Of a DNA stretch of 64,000 nt, positions 15,277-24,576 are shown piece by piece. The notes beneath the pieces are model-generated. The model saw only the letters and a program-made list of their open reading frames with translations, ran no database searches and was not told the origin of the DNA. The DNA comes from Bacillota bacterium (lineage in GTDB: Bacteria; Bacillota; Clostridia; Lachnospirales; Lachnospiraceae). The stretch lies in assembly GCA_023398375.1 (NCBI GenBank), contig JAEWSH010000037.1, positions 248,001-312,000 of the forward strand, read 5' to 3'. Position numbers and translations under genes: made by a program. The first letter of the stretch is position 1. Every line of letters starts with the position of its first letter.

Positions 15277-16437
15277 TTATCTCATCTTACTATGTATTTC
15301 TGCCAGATTATCAATAGCCTTTAATAAGGTTTCATCCTTTTTAGCAAAATGAAAACGTATCAGATGGTTTACATCTTCCTTAAAAAAGCTTGAACCAGGT
15401 ACTGCTCCCACACCTACCTTACCAGCTAAATCCTCACAAAATTTCAAATCACTTTCATATCCAAATTCACTAATGTCCACCAATACATAATACGCTCCTT
15501 GAGGTTTGGTAAAATTTAAACCTATGTTTTCTAAACCATCAAGAAACACATTTTTCATGTGGGTATAATGATTCTGAAGTTCCTTATAATATTCATCTTC
15601 AAATTTAAGTCCTGTTACTGCTGCTTCCATTAATGGAGCTGCTGCTCCTACTGTAAGGAAATCATGTACTTTTTTTACTCTGTCAATAACTTCCGGTGAA
15701 GCAATTACATATCCAAGTCTCCACCCAGTTATGGAATATGTCTTTGAAAGCGAACTACATTCTATTGTTCTTTCTCTCATACCAGGCATCGTCGCCAAGT
15801 AAGTGTGCTGATAAGGTTCATAAATGATATGTTCATATACTTCATCTGTAATAACATAAGTATCATATTTTATTGAAAGCTCTGCTATGATTTTTAACTC
15901 CTCTTTTGAAAATACCTTTCCGCACGGATTGGATGGATTACACAGTATTAATGCTTTTGCTCCCTGCTTGAATGCATCCTCTAATAAATCTGCATCAAAG
16001 TCAAATTTAGGTGGAATTAGTGGAACATAGATTGGTTCTGCTCCGGAAAGTATGGTATCTGCTCCATAATTCTCATAAAAAGGCGAAAATATAATAACTT
16101 TATCCCCCGGGTTTGTAACCGACATCATAGCTGCCATCATGGCCTCTGTACTTCCACAGGTTATCACGATCTCAGAATTAGGATCTACTTTCATTCCGGT
16201 AAAATGTTCCTGTTTCACAGACAAAGCTTCTCTGAAATTCTGAGCACCCCAGGTTACTGCATATTGATGTGGTCCTTCTAATGCGACCTTCGAAAGTCTG
16301 TCCGTTATTGCTTTTGGAGGTTCAAAGTCTGGAAACCCCTGTGACAGATTTACTGCTCCATATTCATTTGATATACGTGTCATTCTTCTTATCACAGATT
16401 CCTTAAAATTAGCTGTTCTGTTACTTAACTCTTTCAT
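15277..16437 (-). CDS. class I aminotransferase, YbdL/kynurenine-glutamine type
   Basis: PLP aminotransferase fold type I, 386 residues. PLP lysine in SLSKTYSITGWRLGY near residue 232; NPSNPCGKVF and RFHFAKK (substrate Arg) present. The opening NLSQGFPDF is typical of the YbdL/CCBL subgroup, in which E. coli YbdL is a methionine aminotransferase. It ends an operon with MetNIQ and two hydroxyacid dehydrogenases, so conversion of 4-methylthio-2-oxobutanoate to methionine is the likely job (inference). Confidence 0.85.
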   Translation of the reverse strand: MKELSNRTANFKESVIRRMTRISNEYGAVNLSQGFPDFEPPKAITDRLSKVALEGPHQYAVTWGAQNFREALSVKQEHFTGMKVDPNSEIVITCGSTEAMMAAMMSVTNPGDKVIIFSPFYENYGADTILSGAEPIYVPLIPPKFDFDADLLEDAFKQGAKALILCNPSNPCGKVFSKEELKIIAELSIKYDTYVITDEVYEHIIYEPYQHTYLATMPGMRERTIECSSLSKTYSITGWRLGYVIASPEVIDRVKKVHDFLTVGAAAPLMEAAVTGLKFEDEYYKELQNHYTHMKNVFLDGLENIGLNFTKPQGAYYVLVDISEFGYESDLKFCEDLAGKVGVGAVPGSSFFKEDVNHLIRFHFAKKDETLLKAIDNLAEIHSKMR

Positions 16438-16483
16438 TCTTCCTCCATTCTGCTGCCAAAACCAGCCATTTCCCTTACACCTA

Positions 16484-17860
16484 TTAAATGTTATAGGATT
16501 TATGACTGTTTAATATCTTCTTGGCATCAAAAGCAATCTTTACCTTCCTCATAAGATCTAACTGATTATTATTTGTTTCATTTAGAAAATACTCTTTTTT
16601 CGTTAATCCAATTCCATGCTCTCCAGAAGTAAGTCCCCCCAGGCTATGTGCCTTTCGGTATATAAGCGCCATGTTTTTATGTTTTTCATTCTCCCATTCT
16701 TCTTGCTTTCTATTGCCCCTAACTACGCATAGATGCACATTTCCATCTCCCGCATGACCAAAACTTACCATATGCATTCCTGTTTCTTTTTCAAGTTCAT
16801 TTACAAATCTAATAAATTCTGCTGTCTTATTGATAGGAACCACAATATCAACTGGTTCCTGCTCCGACACAGCCTCAACTGCTTTTACAAGTGCACCGCG
16901 AAGTTTCCACACATTAGAAAGCACTTCCTCATCTTCAAGTAAAATGAAAGCCAATGCATCCTTTTCAAGCACAACTTTCTTTACTCGTTCAAGATTGGCA
17001 TAAACTTCTTCTCTTCTGCCATCAAAGGTAAGTATTATATATGCCCGGGCATTTGGATAAGGGAACTGTAAATGCAGGAAGTCTTCTCCAAGTTTTATCA
17101 CTTTTCGTTCTACAAATTCGATTGCGGTAGGATTCACATTTTCTTTAATTATGTTTAATACATTTTTTATCCCAGCATCCAGACTATCAAATGGAACGAC
17201 AGCACTTACAGACAATTCCGGTTTTGGAATTAGCTTTAAAATACATTTTGTGATGACGGCAAGTGTTCCCTCTGAACCTATCACTAAATTTTTAAGCGAA
17301 AGACCTGAACTATCTTTGATGTTCTTACTACCTATATTTACTATACTTCCATCTGCAAGTACGATTTCAAGCCCCATAACATAATCCCTTGTAACTCCAT
17401 ACTTAACTGCTCTCATTCCGCCAGCATTTGTACTTATATTTCCACCAATAGTCGCCAGTTTTTCACCTGGATCAGGAGGATAAAACAATCCTTTTTCTTC
17501 TACATATGTCTGAAAATCCTGCAAAATCACTCCAGATTCAACCGTAGCGGTAAAAGTATCATAATCCAGTTCAAGAATATGATTCATCAATGATAAATCA
17601 AGCACAATACCGCCCTGATCCGGCACGGTGGAACCAACTAAGTTGGTTCCTGCTCCTCTTGGAGTCACCGGTATTTCATTATCATATGCAAAACGCAATA
17701 TACTACTTACTTCTTCTGCGCTAATCGGCTTTATGACTGCATCAGCGGTTCCCGTAAGTCTTCCTAATGTATCACTAAGATACTCAGGATCTATATTTTC
17801 AGTTATCATGCGATTTTTATCAGGTATACTATTTAAAATTCCACTTAAATCAATGCTCAT
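16484..17860 (-). CDS. FAD-linked 2-hydroxyacid dehydrogenase (GlcD family)
   Basis: 458 residues. N-terminal PCMH FAD domain with PRGAGTNLVGS and GGNISTNAGGMRAVKYG, C-terminal FAD-oxidase domain with GHAGDGNVH and SGEHGIGLTKK. The family oxidises D-lactate, glycolate and other D-2-hydroxyacids to keto acids. Within a methionine-import operon next to an aminotransferase and an NAD-linked L-2-hydroxyacid dehydrogenase, it may oxidise the D-hydroxy analogue of methionine. No partner GlcE/GlcF is nearby, so the electron acceptor is unknown (EtfAB is possible). Confidence 0.84.
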   Translation of the reverse strand: MSIDLSGILNSIPDKNRMITENIDPEYLSDTLGRLTGTADAVIKPISAEEVSSILRFAYDNEIPVTPRGAGTNLVGSTVPDQGGIVLDLSLMNHILELDYDTFTATVESGVILQDFQTYVEEKGLFYPPDPGEKLATIGGNISTNAGGMRAVKYGVTRDYVMGLEIVLADGSIVNIGSKNIKDSSGLSLKNLVIGSEGTLAVITKCILKLIPKPELSVSAVVPFDSLDAGIKNVLNIIKENVNPTAIEFVERKVIKLGEDFLHLQFPYPNARAYIILTFDGRREEVYANLERVKKVVLEKDALAFILLEDEEVLSNVWKLRGALVKAVEAVSEQEPVDIVVPINKTAEFIRFVNELEKETGMHMVSFGHAGDGNVHLCVVRGNRKQEEWENEKHKNMALIYRKAHSLGGLTSGEHGIGLTKKEYFLNETNNNQLDLMRKVKIAFDAKKILNSHKSYNI

Positions 17861-17872
17861 ATCAGCTCCCTA

Positions 17873-18817
17873 TTATTTTGATAGTAAATCCTTATCCCAT
17901 CCTGCGCTTATAAAGTATCCGCCATAATTTTCTTTAAAAATTGATTCTGTTTCAGCAGTCTGGAAAGCTTTAACAACCTTCTGATAGATTTCGACTTTTG
18001 ATTCATCTTCAAGATCTGCACTTCTAGCTGCAATTAGATTCCAATAATTCGATTCATCAAGGCTGGTATCTGCAAAGATTGCATCCTCAACCTTTAAACC
18101 AAAATCAAGTGCAAAGTTACCATTTATAATAGCTGCCGTTACATCCTCTAGTGCCGATGGAATTGTATTGGCTGCAAGCTGTGTGATTTCTATATTGACA
18201 TTATAAGTTTCAATATCATCAACTGTTGGGTTAAATTCTACATCCTCTTTTATGTTAATAAGACCAGCAGCTTCAAGTACTTTTAAAGCACGGCCACCAT
18301 TGGTTACATCATTTGGAATTGCTATCTTATCACCATCTTTAATTTCATTCACTGATGAAATTTTGCTAGAATAAAGGTTTAGCGGAATGATAAATGTATA
18401 TCCGATTGCTTCAATTTCATATCCGTAACTTGCAATTTCTGTATCCAAATAAATTTGATGTTGGAATGCATTTAGGTCAATTTCTCCATTAGCAAGTGCA
18501 TTGTTTGGTGTAGTATAATCTGAAAATTGCTGAATTTTAAGATCTATTCCTTCTTCCGCAAGTTTTGTTTTTGCGGGTGCCCAAAGTTCTTCATATACTG
18601 AGCCAACAACACCTAATGTGACTGTTACCGGTTCCTCTGTAGAAGTTGTTTCTGATGCTGTTTCTGATGTTATTTCTGAAGATACTTCGTCTGTTTGAGT
18701 TACCACAGATGTTTCTTCAGTTACTGTTGTAGAAGTTTTTGTACTGCCACAAGCAGTAAGACCTACTACTGATAAGGTTAGTGAAAGTGTTATTGCTAAT
18801 ATTTTCTTTAATTTCAT
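17873..18817 (-). CDS. metQ: methionine-binding lipoprotein MetQ
   Basis: NlpA family lipoprotein, 314 residues. Signal ends VVGLTACGST (Cys 23), Thr/Ser/Glu-rich linker, then the family core VTLGVVGSVYEELWAPAK and ALANGEIDLNAFQHQIYLD. Start at 18817 follows GGAGG. Substrate-binding part of the MetNIQ importer, with metI and metN upstream. An NAD-dependent dehydrogenase gene is inserted between metI and metQ. Confidence 0.9.
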   Translation of the reverse strand: MKLKKILAITLSLTLSVVGLTACGSTKTSTTVTEETSVVTQTDEVSSEITSETASETTSTEEPVTVTLGVVGSVYEELWAPAKTKLAEEGIDLKIQQFSDYTTPNNALANGEIDLNAFQHQIYLDTEIASYGYEIEAIGYTFIIPLNLYSSKISSVNEIKDGDKIAIPNDVTNGGRALKVLEAAGLINIKEDVEFNPTVDDIETYNVNIEITQLAANTIPSALEDVTAAIINGNFALDFGLKVEDAIFADTSLDESNYWNLIAARSADLEDESKVEIYQKVVKAFQTAETESIFKENYGGYFISAGWDKDLLSK

Positions 18818-18866
18818 AATTATTTCCTCCAAATTTTTGAATTTATTCCATTTTTTCTACTATAGG

Positions 18867-19826
18867 CTATAGAGATATAGCAAACTTATAATTTTCTTTC
18901 ATTGTTTTACATGAATGATGAAACAACTCTTTTTCTGTTTCTGTCATTCTCAGTTCTATGATATCTTCAACACCATGATTGCCAATAACTGCAGGTACGC
19001 TTGCATATACATCATGTTGGCCATATTCGCCGTTTAATAAAACAGATATTGGTAATATCTTCCTTTCATTCCCGAATATAGCCCTTGATACTTCAGCGAT
19101 TGCTGCTCCAATACCAAATTCTGTTGATCCCTTTCCGCCCAAAATATGCCATCCGCCAGCTTTTCCTTCAGCAGCTATTGCATCCAAATTCAGTTCTCCA
19201 TAAATCTCTGGTTTTTCTTCCATCAACTCAAAAATTGGTTTTCCTGCAATTGTAACTGTTGACCATGGTACCATCTGACTTTCGCCATGTTCCCCAAGTG
19301 CATATGCATAAACTGATTTTTGATCTACATGAACTGCTTCTGATACCGCACGTCTAAGTCGTGCTGAATCAAGTGTTGTACTAGTAGAAATAATTTTGTG
19401 AGCAGGATAATTTAATTTGTGTTGAACGTAGTGAGCTATTACATCTGCTGGATTGGATATGCTTAGAATGATTCCATTAAACCCTGAAGTTTTAATATTT
19501 ATTACAACTTCCTTTAGAATTTCAACTGTCTGTTTGAGTGTATCCATGCGTGTTTGACCTTTACTTATATCTGGCAGCGGACCTGCTGCAATAATCATTA
19601 AATCTGCATTCTTAGCTTCCGAATAGTTTCCTGCTTTTACAGATACATGCCGTGGCAGATATGCCGTAGAATCAAATATATCGAGAGCTTGCGCCTTTGC
19701 CTTGGCTGTATCTATATCAATAAAAACAATTTCATCAACGATTCCCTGTGAAGCAAGTGCATATCCTGCATGAGAACCAACATGCCCTGCTCCGATAATT
19801 ACTACTTTTCTCGTTTCCAAACTCAT
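18867..19826 (-). CDS. L-lactate/L-2-hydroxyisocaproate dehydrogenase family
   Basis: NAD-dependent LDH/MDH superfamily, 319 residues. Rossmann motif VVIIGAGHVGSHAGYA, ISNPADV, and the catalytic His in ALGEHGESQ. Substrate-loop residues favour bulky side chains as in L-HicDH (inference). Start at 19826 gives the usual MSLETRKVVIIG; the frame to 19904 runs into metI. Sits between metI and metQ, so reversible reduction of 4-methylthio-2-oxobutanoate is likely. Confidence 0.83.
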   Translation of the reverse strand: MSLETRKVVIIGAGHVGSHAGYALASQGIVDEIVFIDIDTAKAKAQALDIFDSTAYLPRHVSVKAGNYSEAKNADLMIIAAGPLPDISKGQTRMDTLKQTVEILKEVVINIKTSGFNGIILSISNPADVIAHYVQHKLNYPAHKIISTSTTLDSARLRRAVSEAVHVDQKSVYAYALGEHGESQMVPWSTVTIAGKPIFELMEEKPEIYGELNLDAIAAEGKAGGWHILGGKGSTEFGIGAAIAEVSRAIFGNERKILPISVLLNGEYGQHDVYASVPAVIGNHGVEDIIELRMTETEKELFHHSCKTMKENYKFAISL

Positions 19827-19848
19827 AAGCCATCTCCAATCTAATACC

Positions 19849-20529
19849 TTAGTTAGTATTTTTCTTTGCAATATAATTTCCTGCCACCTGAATGACACTA
19901 ACAATGATTACAAGTACAATGATCGTAGCATATGTAACATCCGCCTGATTTCTGTCATGTCCATAGCGGACTGCAAAATCTCCAAGACCTCCGGCTCCTA
20001 CAACACCCGCCATAGCGGTTAGACCTATTAAACTGATTATGGTAATGGATACTGCTCTTGTAATCTGCGGTATACTTTCTTTTAAATACACATCAAATAT
20101 AATTTCAATATTACTTACCCCAATTGATTGTGCTGCTTCTATCAACCCAGGTGATACTTCAGACAGCGCACTTTCCATCTGCCTTGAAAAAAATGGTACT
20201 GTACCAAATATCAGCGGAACAATTGCACCTTCCACTCCAATTGCAGTGCCCATAATAATTCGTGTTAATGGCATAATTCCTGTCAGCAGAATAATGAATG
20301 GAATGGAACGAAACAGATTGATTATTTTATCTAGAACTTGAAATACAGCTGCATTTTCCCACAATCCATTTTTCTTCGTTACTACTAATAAAATCCCTAT
20401 TATGGCACCAATAATAATTGCTATACTCCCTGACCACAAAACCATCACTAAAGTATCCTGTATGCATTCATAAAATTCCGGAAGTTTTGTTACAACATTT
20501 GGGAAGTATTTACCTAAAATTTCTTGCAT
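19849..20529 (-). CDS. metI: methionine ABC permease MetI
   Basis: 226 residues, five or six membrane helices, contact loop IEAAQSIGVSNIEIIFDVYLKESIP and C-terminal GAGGLGDFAVRYG typical of MetI. Start overlaps the end of metN by 20 bases, showing tight coupling. Forms the homodimeric pore of MetNIQ. Confidence 0.92.
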   Translation of the reverse strand: MQEILGKYFPNVVTKLPEFYECIQDTLVMVLWSGSIAIIIGAIIGILLVVTKKNGLWENAAVFQVLDKIINLFRSIPFIILLTGIMPLTRIIMGTAIGVEGAIVPLIFGTVPFFSRQMESALSEVSPGLIEAAQSIGVSNIEIIFDVYLKESIPQITRAVSITIISLIGLTAMAGVVGAGGLGDFAVRYGHDRNQADVTYATIIVLVIIVSVIQVAGNYIAKKNTN

Positions 20530-21556
20530 CTAAGATCACCTCCACTCCTACATTTTTATCTCTTAAGTAATTAAGTGCAGCTTCAATGTCTTCTGGTCGA
20601 CCACTAAGAATAGAAACAAGCCCTCCTAATGGTTCCAAACCGATCAGCTCAACATTTGCAAAAATAATATTTGCATTTATATTAAACTGTCTGGAAATTG
20701 TTGAAACCAATGCCTCCGATGAACTTCTAACCAAATATTTAAATTTAACAATACATTCTCCTGCATTGATTTTAGTTATGTCTGCTTTATCTTCAAGTAA
20801 TTGATTGATTTTCGAAAGATTTGAAGTTGTATTAATAAAATCCTTCGTTATTGCTTCCGTTGGAGAGGCAAATACAGAAAATACATCTCCACTTTCCACT
20901 ACCTTTCCATTTTCCATAACAGCAACTTTGTCACAAATTGACTTGATAACCTGCATCTCATGCGTAATTATGATAATCGTAATTCCGAGCTTGGTATTTA
21001 ACTGTTTCAATAATTTTAAAATGGATTCCGTTGTCTGTGGATCTAATGCACTGGTTGCCTCATCACACAATAGGATTTTAGGATTATTCGCCAATGCTCT
21101 TGCAATTGCCACTCTTTGTTTCTGCCCGCCGCTAAGCTGCGATTGATATGACTTTGATTTATCTTTTAGTTCTACCAGCTCAAGTAATTCGTGTACTCTT
21201 TTCTTCTTCTCTGATTTTGTAAGTTTACTATGCCTTAATGGATATGCTACATTTTGATAAACTGTTCTGGATGCAAATAAATTAAATTGCTGAAATATCA
21301 TTCCGATGTTTTTTCTTGCCTTTCTAAGTTCTGATTCTTTTAAAGATGTCAGTTCCAGATCACCCAAAAATATTTCACCTGAAGTAGGCCGTTCTAATAA
21401 ATTAATACATCGCACTAAAGTGCTCTTTCCTGCGCCACTGTATCCAATAATTCCAAATATCTCACCATCTTCAATTTTTAAATTTACATCTTTTGCAGCT
21501 TCTACGACGGTTCCATTAGAATGAAATACTTTATTAACATTCTTTAATTCTATCAT
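20510..21556 (-). CDS. metN: methionine ABC ATPase MetN
   Basis: 348 residues. Walker A GYSGAGKST, signature LSGGQKQRVAIARAL, Walker B ILLCDEATSALDPQ, switch ITHEMQV. C-terminal NIL domain (about residues 265-345) that binds methionine and inhibits import in the E. coli protein. First gene of the met/hydroxyacid operon; a palindrome at 21637-21651 lies upstream. Confidence 0.93.
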   Translation of the reverse strand: MIELKNVNKVFHSNGTVVEAAKDVNLKIEDGEIFGIIGYSGAGKSTLVRCINLLERPTSGEIFLGDLELTSLKESELRKARKNIGMIFQQFNLFASRTVYQNVAYPLRHSKLTKSEKKKRVHELLELVELKDKSKSYQSQLSGGQKQRVAIARALANNPKILLCDEATSALDPQTTESILKLLKQLNTKLGITIIIITHEMQVIKSICDKVAVMENGKVVESGDVFSVFASPTEAITKDFINTTSNLSKINQLLEDKADITKINAGECIVKFKYLVRSSSEALVSTISRQFNINANIIFANVELIGLEPLGGLVSILSGRPEDIEAALNYLRDKNVGVEVILDARNFR

Positions 21557-21636
21557 TGACTTTCAATTTCCTCCTTTCCTATTTATATAGTAGGTTTTGT
21601 ATTTCATATCATATCACTTGATTTTTGTCTTGCATA

Positions 21637-21651
21637 ATAGGTAATACCTAT
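21637..21651 (-). promoter_or_regulatory. LysR-type palindrome ATAGGTA-N-TACCTAT
   Basis: Perfect inverted repeat of the T-N11-A class, between the LysR gene stop and metN. Likely site for the neighbouring LysR regulator. Confidence 0.55.
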
Positions 21652-21653
21652 AT

Positions 21654-22577
21654 TCAGCTATAAGTTTTTCCTATTATTCCATTTACGTATTCTTGTAATT
21701 CTTCAATATATTTTTTTCCTATATTGCTCATAATTACATTCGTTCTTGTAACATAATAAATATTCATAATTACATCTGTTTCCAAAGGAATCGCTCTGTA
21801 ATCACTTCCATTTAGTTCTTCACAAATAATTCCTGAACATAATGTATATCCGTTTAATCCGACCATAAGATTTAGAAGGGTTGCTCTATCACATGCTTTA
21901 ATTGTTTTTTTATAATCATAGGTACTTAAGATTTCCTCTGCAAAATAAAAAGAATTATTTTCTCCCTGCTCAAAAGATAAACATGGATATTCTTCTAATT
22001 CTTCCATGGTTATCTTCTCCTGTCCTGCAAGTGGGTGTTCTTTCCACAAGTAAACATATCCCTTGCACTGGAACAATTCATGTAGCTCGAGTGAATTTGA
22101 TTTAAGCAGTTTATTAATAATCTTCTCATTAAAATCATTCGTATATAAAATTCCAATCTCGCTTTTTCCTAATTTAACATCGTTCAATACTTCAAATGTT
22201 CTAGTTTCTCTTATGGCAAATTCGTATTCATTCATGTCAAAGCTCTTTACCAATTCTACAAACGCTTTTACTGCAAATGAATAGTGCTGTGTAGATACTC
22301 CAAACTTCTTTTTTATATTCTTGTTGTCTAAATATTTTTCTTGTAAAAGTTCAACCTGTCCTAATATTTGCCTTGCATATCCTAAAAATTCTTCACCTTC
22401 TGTTGTAAGAACTACTCCTTTACTGGTTCTTGAAAATATGCTGATCTGAATTTCCTCTTCCAAGTCTTTAATCGCACCTGACAGACTGGGCTGCGACATA
22501 AAAAGCTGTTTTGCGGCTTCATTTATGGAATTTGTATTTGCAATCATAACTGCATATCTTATTTGCTGTAAAGTCAT
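21654..22577 (-). CDS. LysR family transcriptional regulator
   Basis: 307 residues. N-terminal winged helix MTLQQIRYAVMIANTNSINE with SQPSLSGAIKDLE recognition helix, then the effector domain. Lies 43 bases after the Opp ATPase gene and 97 bases before metN. Probably controls metNIQ and/or Opp genes in response to a sulfur metabolite; the effector is unknown. Confidence 0.88.
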   Translation of the reverse strand: MTLQQIRYAVMIANTNSINEAAKQLFMSQPSLSGAIKDLEEEIQISIFSRTSKGVVLTTEGEEFLGYARQILGQVELLQEKYLDNKNIKKKFGVSTQHYSFAVKAFVELVKSFDMNEYEFAIRETRTFEVLNDVKLGKSEIGILYTNDFNEKIINKLLKSNSLELHELFQCKGYVYLWKEHPLAGQEKITMEELEEYPCLSFEQGENNSFYFAEEILSTYDYKKTIKACDRATLLNLMVGLNGYTLCSGIICEELNGSDYRAIPLETDVIMNIYYVTRTNVIMSNIGKKYIEELQEYVNGIIGKTYS

Positions 22578-22620
22578 CTATTCGCTCCTTCAAAACGGCA
22601 ATCCGATTGTATTTGATTGG

Positions 22621-23592
22621 TTATTCATGATATAAAAAGCATGCAACAAAATGTCCCGGTACCATTTCTTGTAATTCTGGCGATGTCTCCCTACATTTCT
22701 CTGTCGCATGCTGACATCGCCTGTTAAACTTGCAGCCATTTATTAATCGGGTCTGTTCATCACTATCAAACACAATATTATCTAAACTTTTGATTCGCGG
22801 ATCCGGTTCTAAAATAGAGGACATCAACATTTTTGTATAAGGATGTAACGGATTTTTAAAAAGATCTTCTGAAGATGATATTTCCAATATTTTTCCCAGA
22901 TACATAACACCAATATTGTCACAGATTTTCTGAACAACTTGGAGCTGATGACTAATAAAAAGATAAGTAAGAAAAAATTTATCCTGCAGTTTTTTCAGTA
23001 ATTGAATAATTTGTACCTGCAATGAAACATCAAGAGAAGATATTGGTTCATCACATAGGATAAATTCTGGGTGAATAGAGAGGGCCCGTGCTATTGCTAT
23101 ACGTTGTCTTTGTCCTCCACTGAATTCGTGCGGATATTTTAATAAATCTTCTTTTTTTAATCCTACCATATCTATAAAGTCAGCTGCTCTTGATTTACGT
23201 TCTGATACGCTATAGAGATTATGAATCTCCATTGGTTCACGTACTATTTCACTTATTGTCTTACTTGGATCTAAAGAAGAATATGGATCTTGAAAAATAG
23301 ATTGCATTTTTTTACGGTAAGGTAGAAGTTCCTTTTCTTTTAAATGACCGATCTCCGAATTTTCATAAAAGATTTTACCTCCGAATAAATCATGATACCT
23401 TAAAATTCCTTTCCCAACCGTTGATTTACCACTCCCGGATTCTCCGACCAATCCGAAGGTCTCTCCCTTTTTTATGGTAAAACTCACATCATCTACCGCT
23501 TTTAGATAATTTGGCCCTAACGTTACTATAGTTTTTTGTCTTTCTCTAAAATAAACTTTCAGGTTTTGTACCTCTATTAAATTATCATCCAA
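22621..23592 (-). CDS. oligopeptide ABC ATPase OppF-like
   Basis: 323 residues. Walker A GESGSGKST, signature FSGGQRQRIAIARAL, Walker B ILCDEPISSLD, and the C-terminal peptide-transporter Cys cluster GCKFNRRCQHATEKC (likely Fe-S or metal). Overlaps the OppD gene by eight bases. Last transport gene of the Opp operon. Dipeptide, oligopeptide or glutathione uptake is possible. Confidence 0.88.
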   Translation of the reverse strand: MDDNLIEVQNLKVYFRERQKTIVTLGPNYLKAVDDVSFTIKKGETFGLVGESGSGKSTVGKGILRYHDLFGGKIFYENSEIGHLKEKELLPYRKKMQSIFQDPYSSLDPSKTISEIVREPMEIHNLYSVSERKSRAADFIDMVGLKKEDLLKYPHEFSGGQRQRIAIARALSIHPEFILCDEPISSLDVSLQVQIIQLLKKLQDKFFLTYLFISHQLQVVQKICDNIGVMYLGKILEISSSEDLFKNPLHPYTKMLMSSILEPDPRIKSLDNIVFDSDEQTRLINGCKFNRRCQHATEKCRETSPELQEMVPGHFVACFLYHE

Positions 23593-24550
23593 TGGATTCC
23601 CTCCCTATGTGACATCTGACACGATGATGCTCATTTATCTGATACATTTCAGGTAAATGAACCTCACATTGTCTTGAAGCAAAATTACATCGACTACGAA
23701 ACGGGCAAAGTTGATGATTGTTGTCTTCCGATAGATTTCTTTCGGTAAACTGTTCGAACTCTTTTCCCAGTTTTGGCATACTTGCGATCAATGCCTGTGT
23801 ATAAGGATGTAGCGGCCGATAAAATATATCCTCTGTCGTACCTTCTTCTACGATGTATCCACCACACATCACTGCAATACGTGAACACAACTGTGCAACA
23901 ACACCTAAATCATGTGTTATCATAATGATACTCATTCCGGCTTGTCTTTGGAGGTCTCGCAGCAGATGAAGTATTTGTGCCTGAATTGTAACATCTAAAG
24001 CAGTTGTCGGTTCATCCGCAATGATGATTTTAGGATTACTGCTGATAGCCATTGCAATCATTACACGCTGACGCATACCTCCGCTCAGCTCATGCGGGTA
24101 ACTGTCCATACGCTTTTCGGCATCAGTGATTCCTACTGTATTCAGCAATTTAATTGCGCGCTCTCTTGCCTGTCTTTTAGTCATTTTATTATGTCTCCGG
24201 ATTAATTCCACTAATTTACTCCCTATGGTATAAACAGGGTTTAATGCAGATAGAGAATCCTGAAAGATTATGGATATCTCATTCCCCCGTATTCCTTGTA
24301 GTTCTCTACCTTTCTTATTGAGTAAATCTGTTCCTTCAAATAATACTGACCCATTTTTAATTTTACTATTTGGTGGGCACAGTTGCAGGATTGATTTTGT
24401 TGCAACGCTCTTTCCGCTGCCTGATTCACCTACAATACCAAATATTTCACCTTTATTTACATAAAAACTCACATTCTTTACGGCCTTCGTCTCTCCCAAA
24501 TCACCATAGAAAGAGACTTCCAAATTTTTTACATCTAGTAAATTACTCAT
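23585..24550 (-). CDS. oligopeptide ABC ATPase OppD-like
   Basis: 321 residues. Walker A GESGSGKSV, signature LSGGMRQRVMIAMAI, Walker B IIADEPTTALDVT, C-terminal oligo_HPY region with CPFRSRCNFASRQC. Pairs with the OppF-like ATPase. Confidence 0.88.
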   Translation of the reverse strand: MSNLLDVKNLEVSFYGDLGETKAVKNVSFYVNKGEIFGIVGESGSGKSVATKSILQLCPPNSKIKNGSVLFEGTDLLNKKGRELQGIRGNEISIIFQDSLSALNPVYTIGSKLVELIRRHNKMTKRQARERAIKLLNTVGITDAEKRMDSYPHELSGGMRQRVMIAMAISSNPKIIIADEPTTALDVTIQAQILHLLRDLQRQAGMSIIMITHDLGVVAQLCSRIAVMCGGYIVEEGTTEDIFYRPLHPYTQALIASMPKLGKEFEQFTERNLSEDNNHQLCPFRSRCNFASRQCEVHLPEMYQINEHHRVRCHIGRESIG

Positions 24551-24576
24551 GATTCATCCTTTCAGCTTCCATTTTA

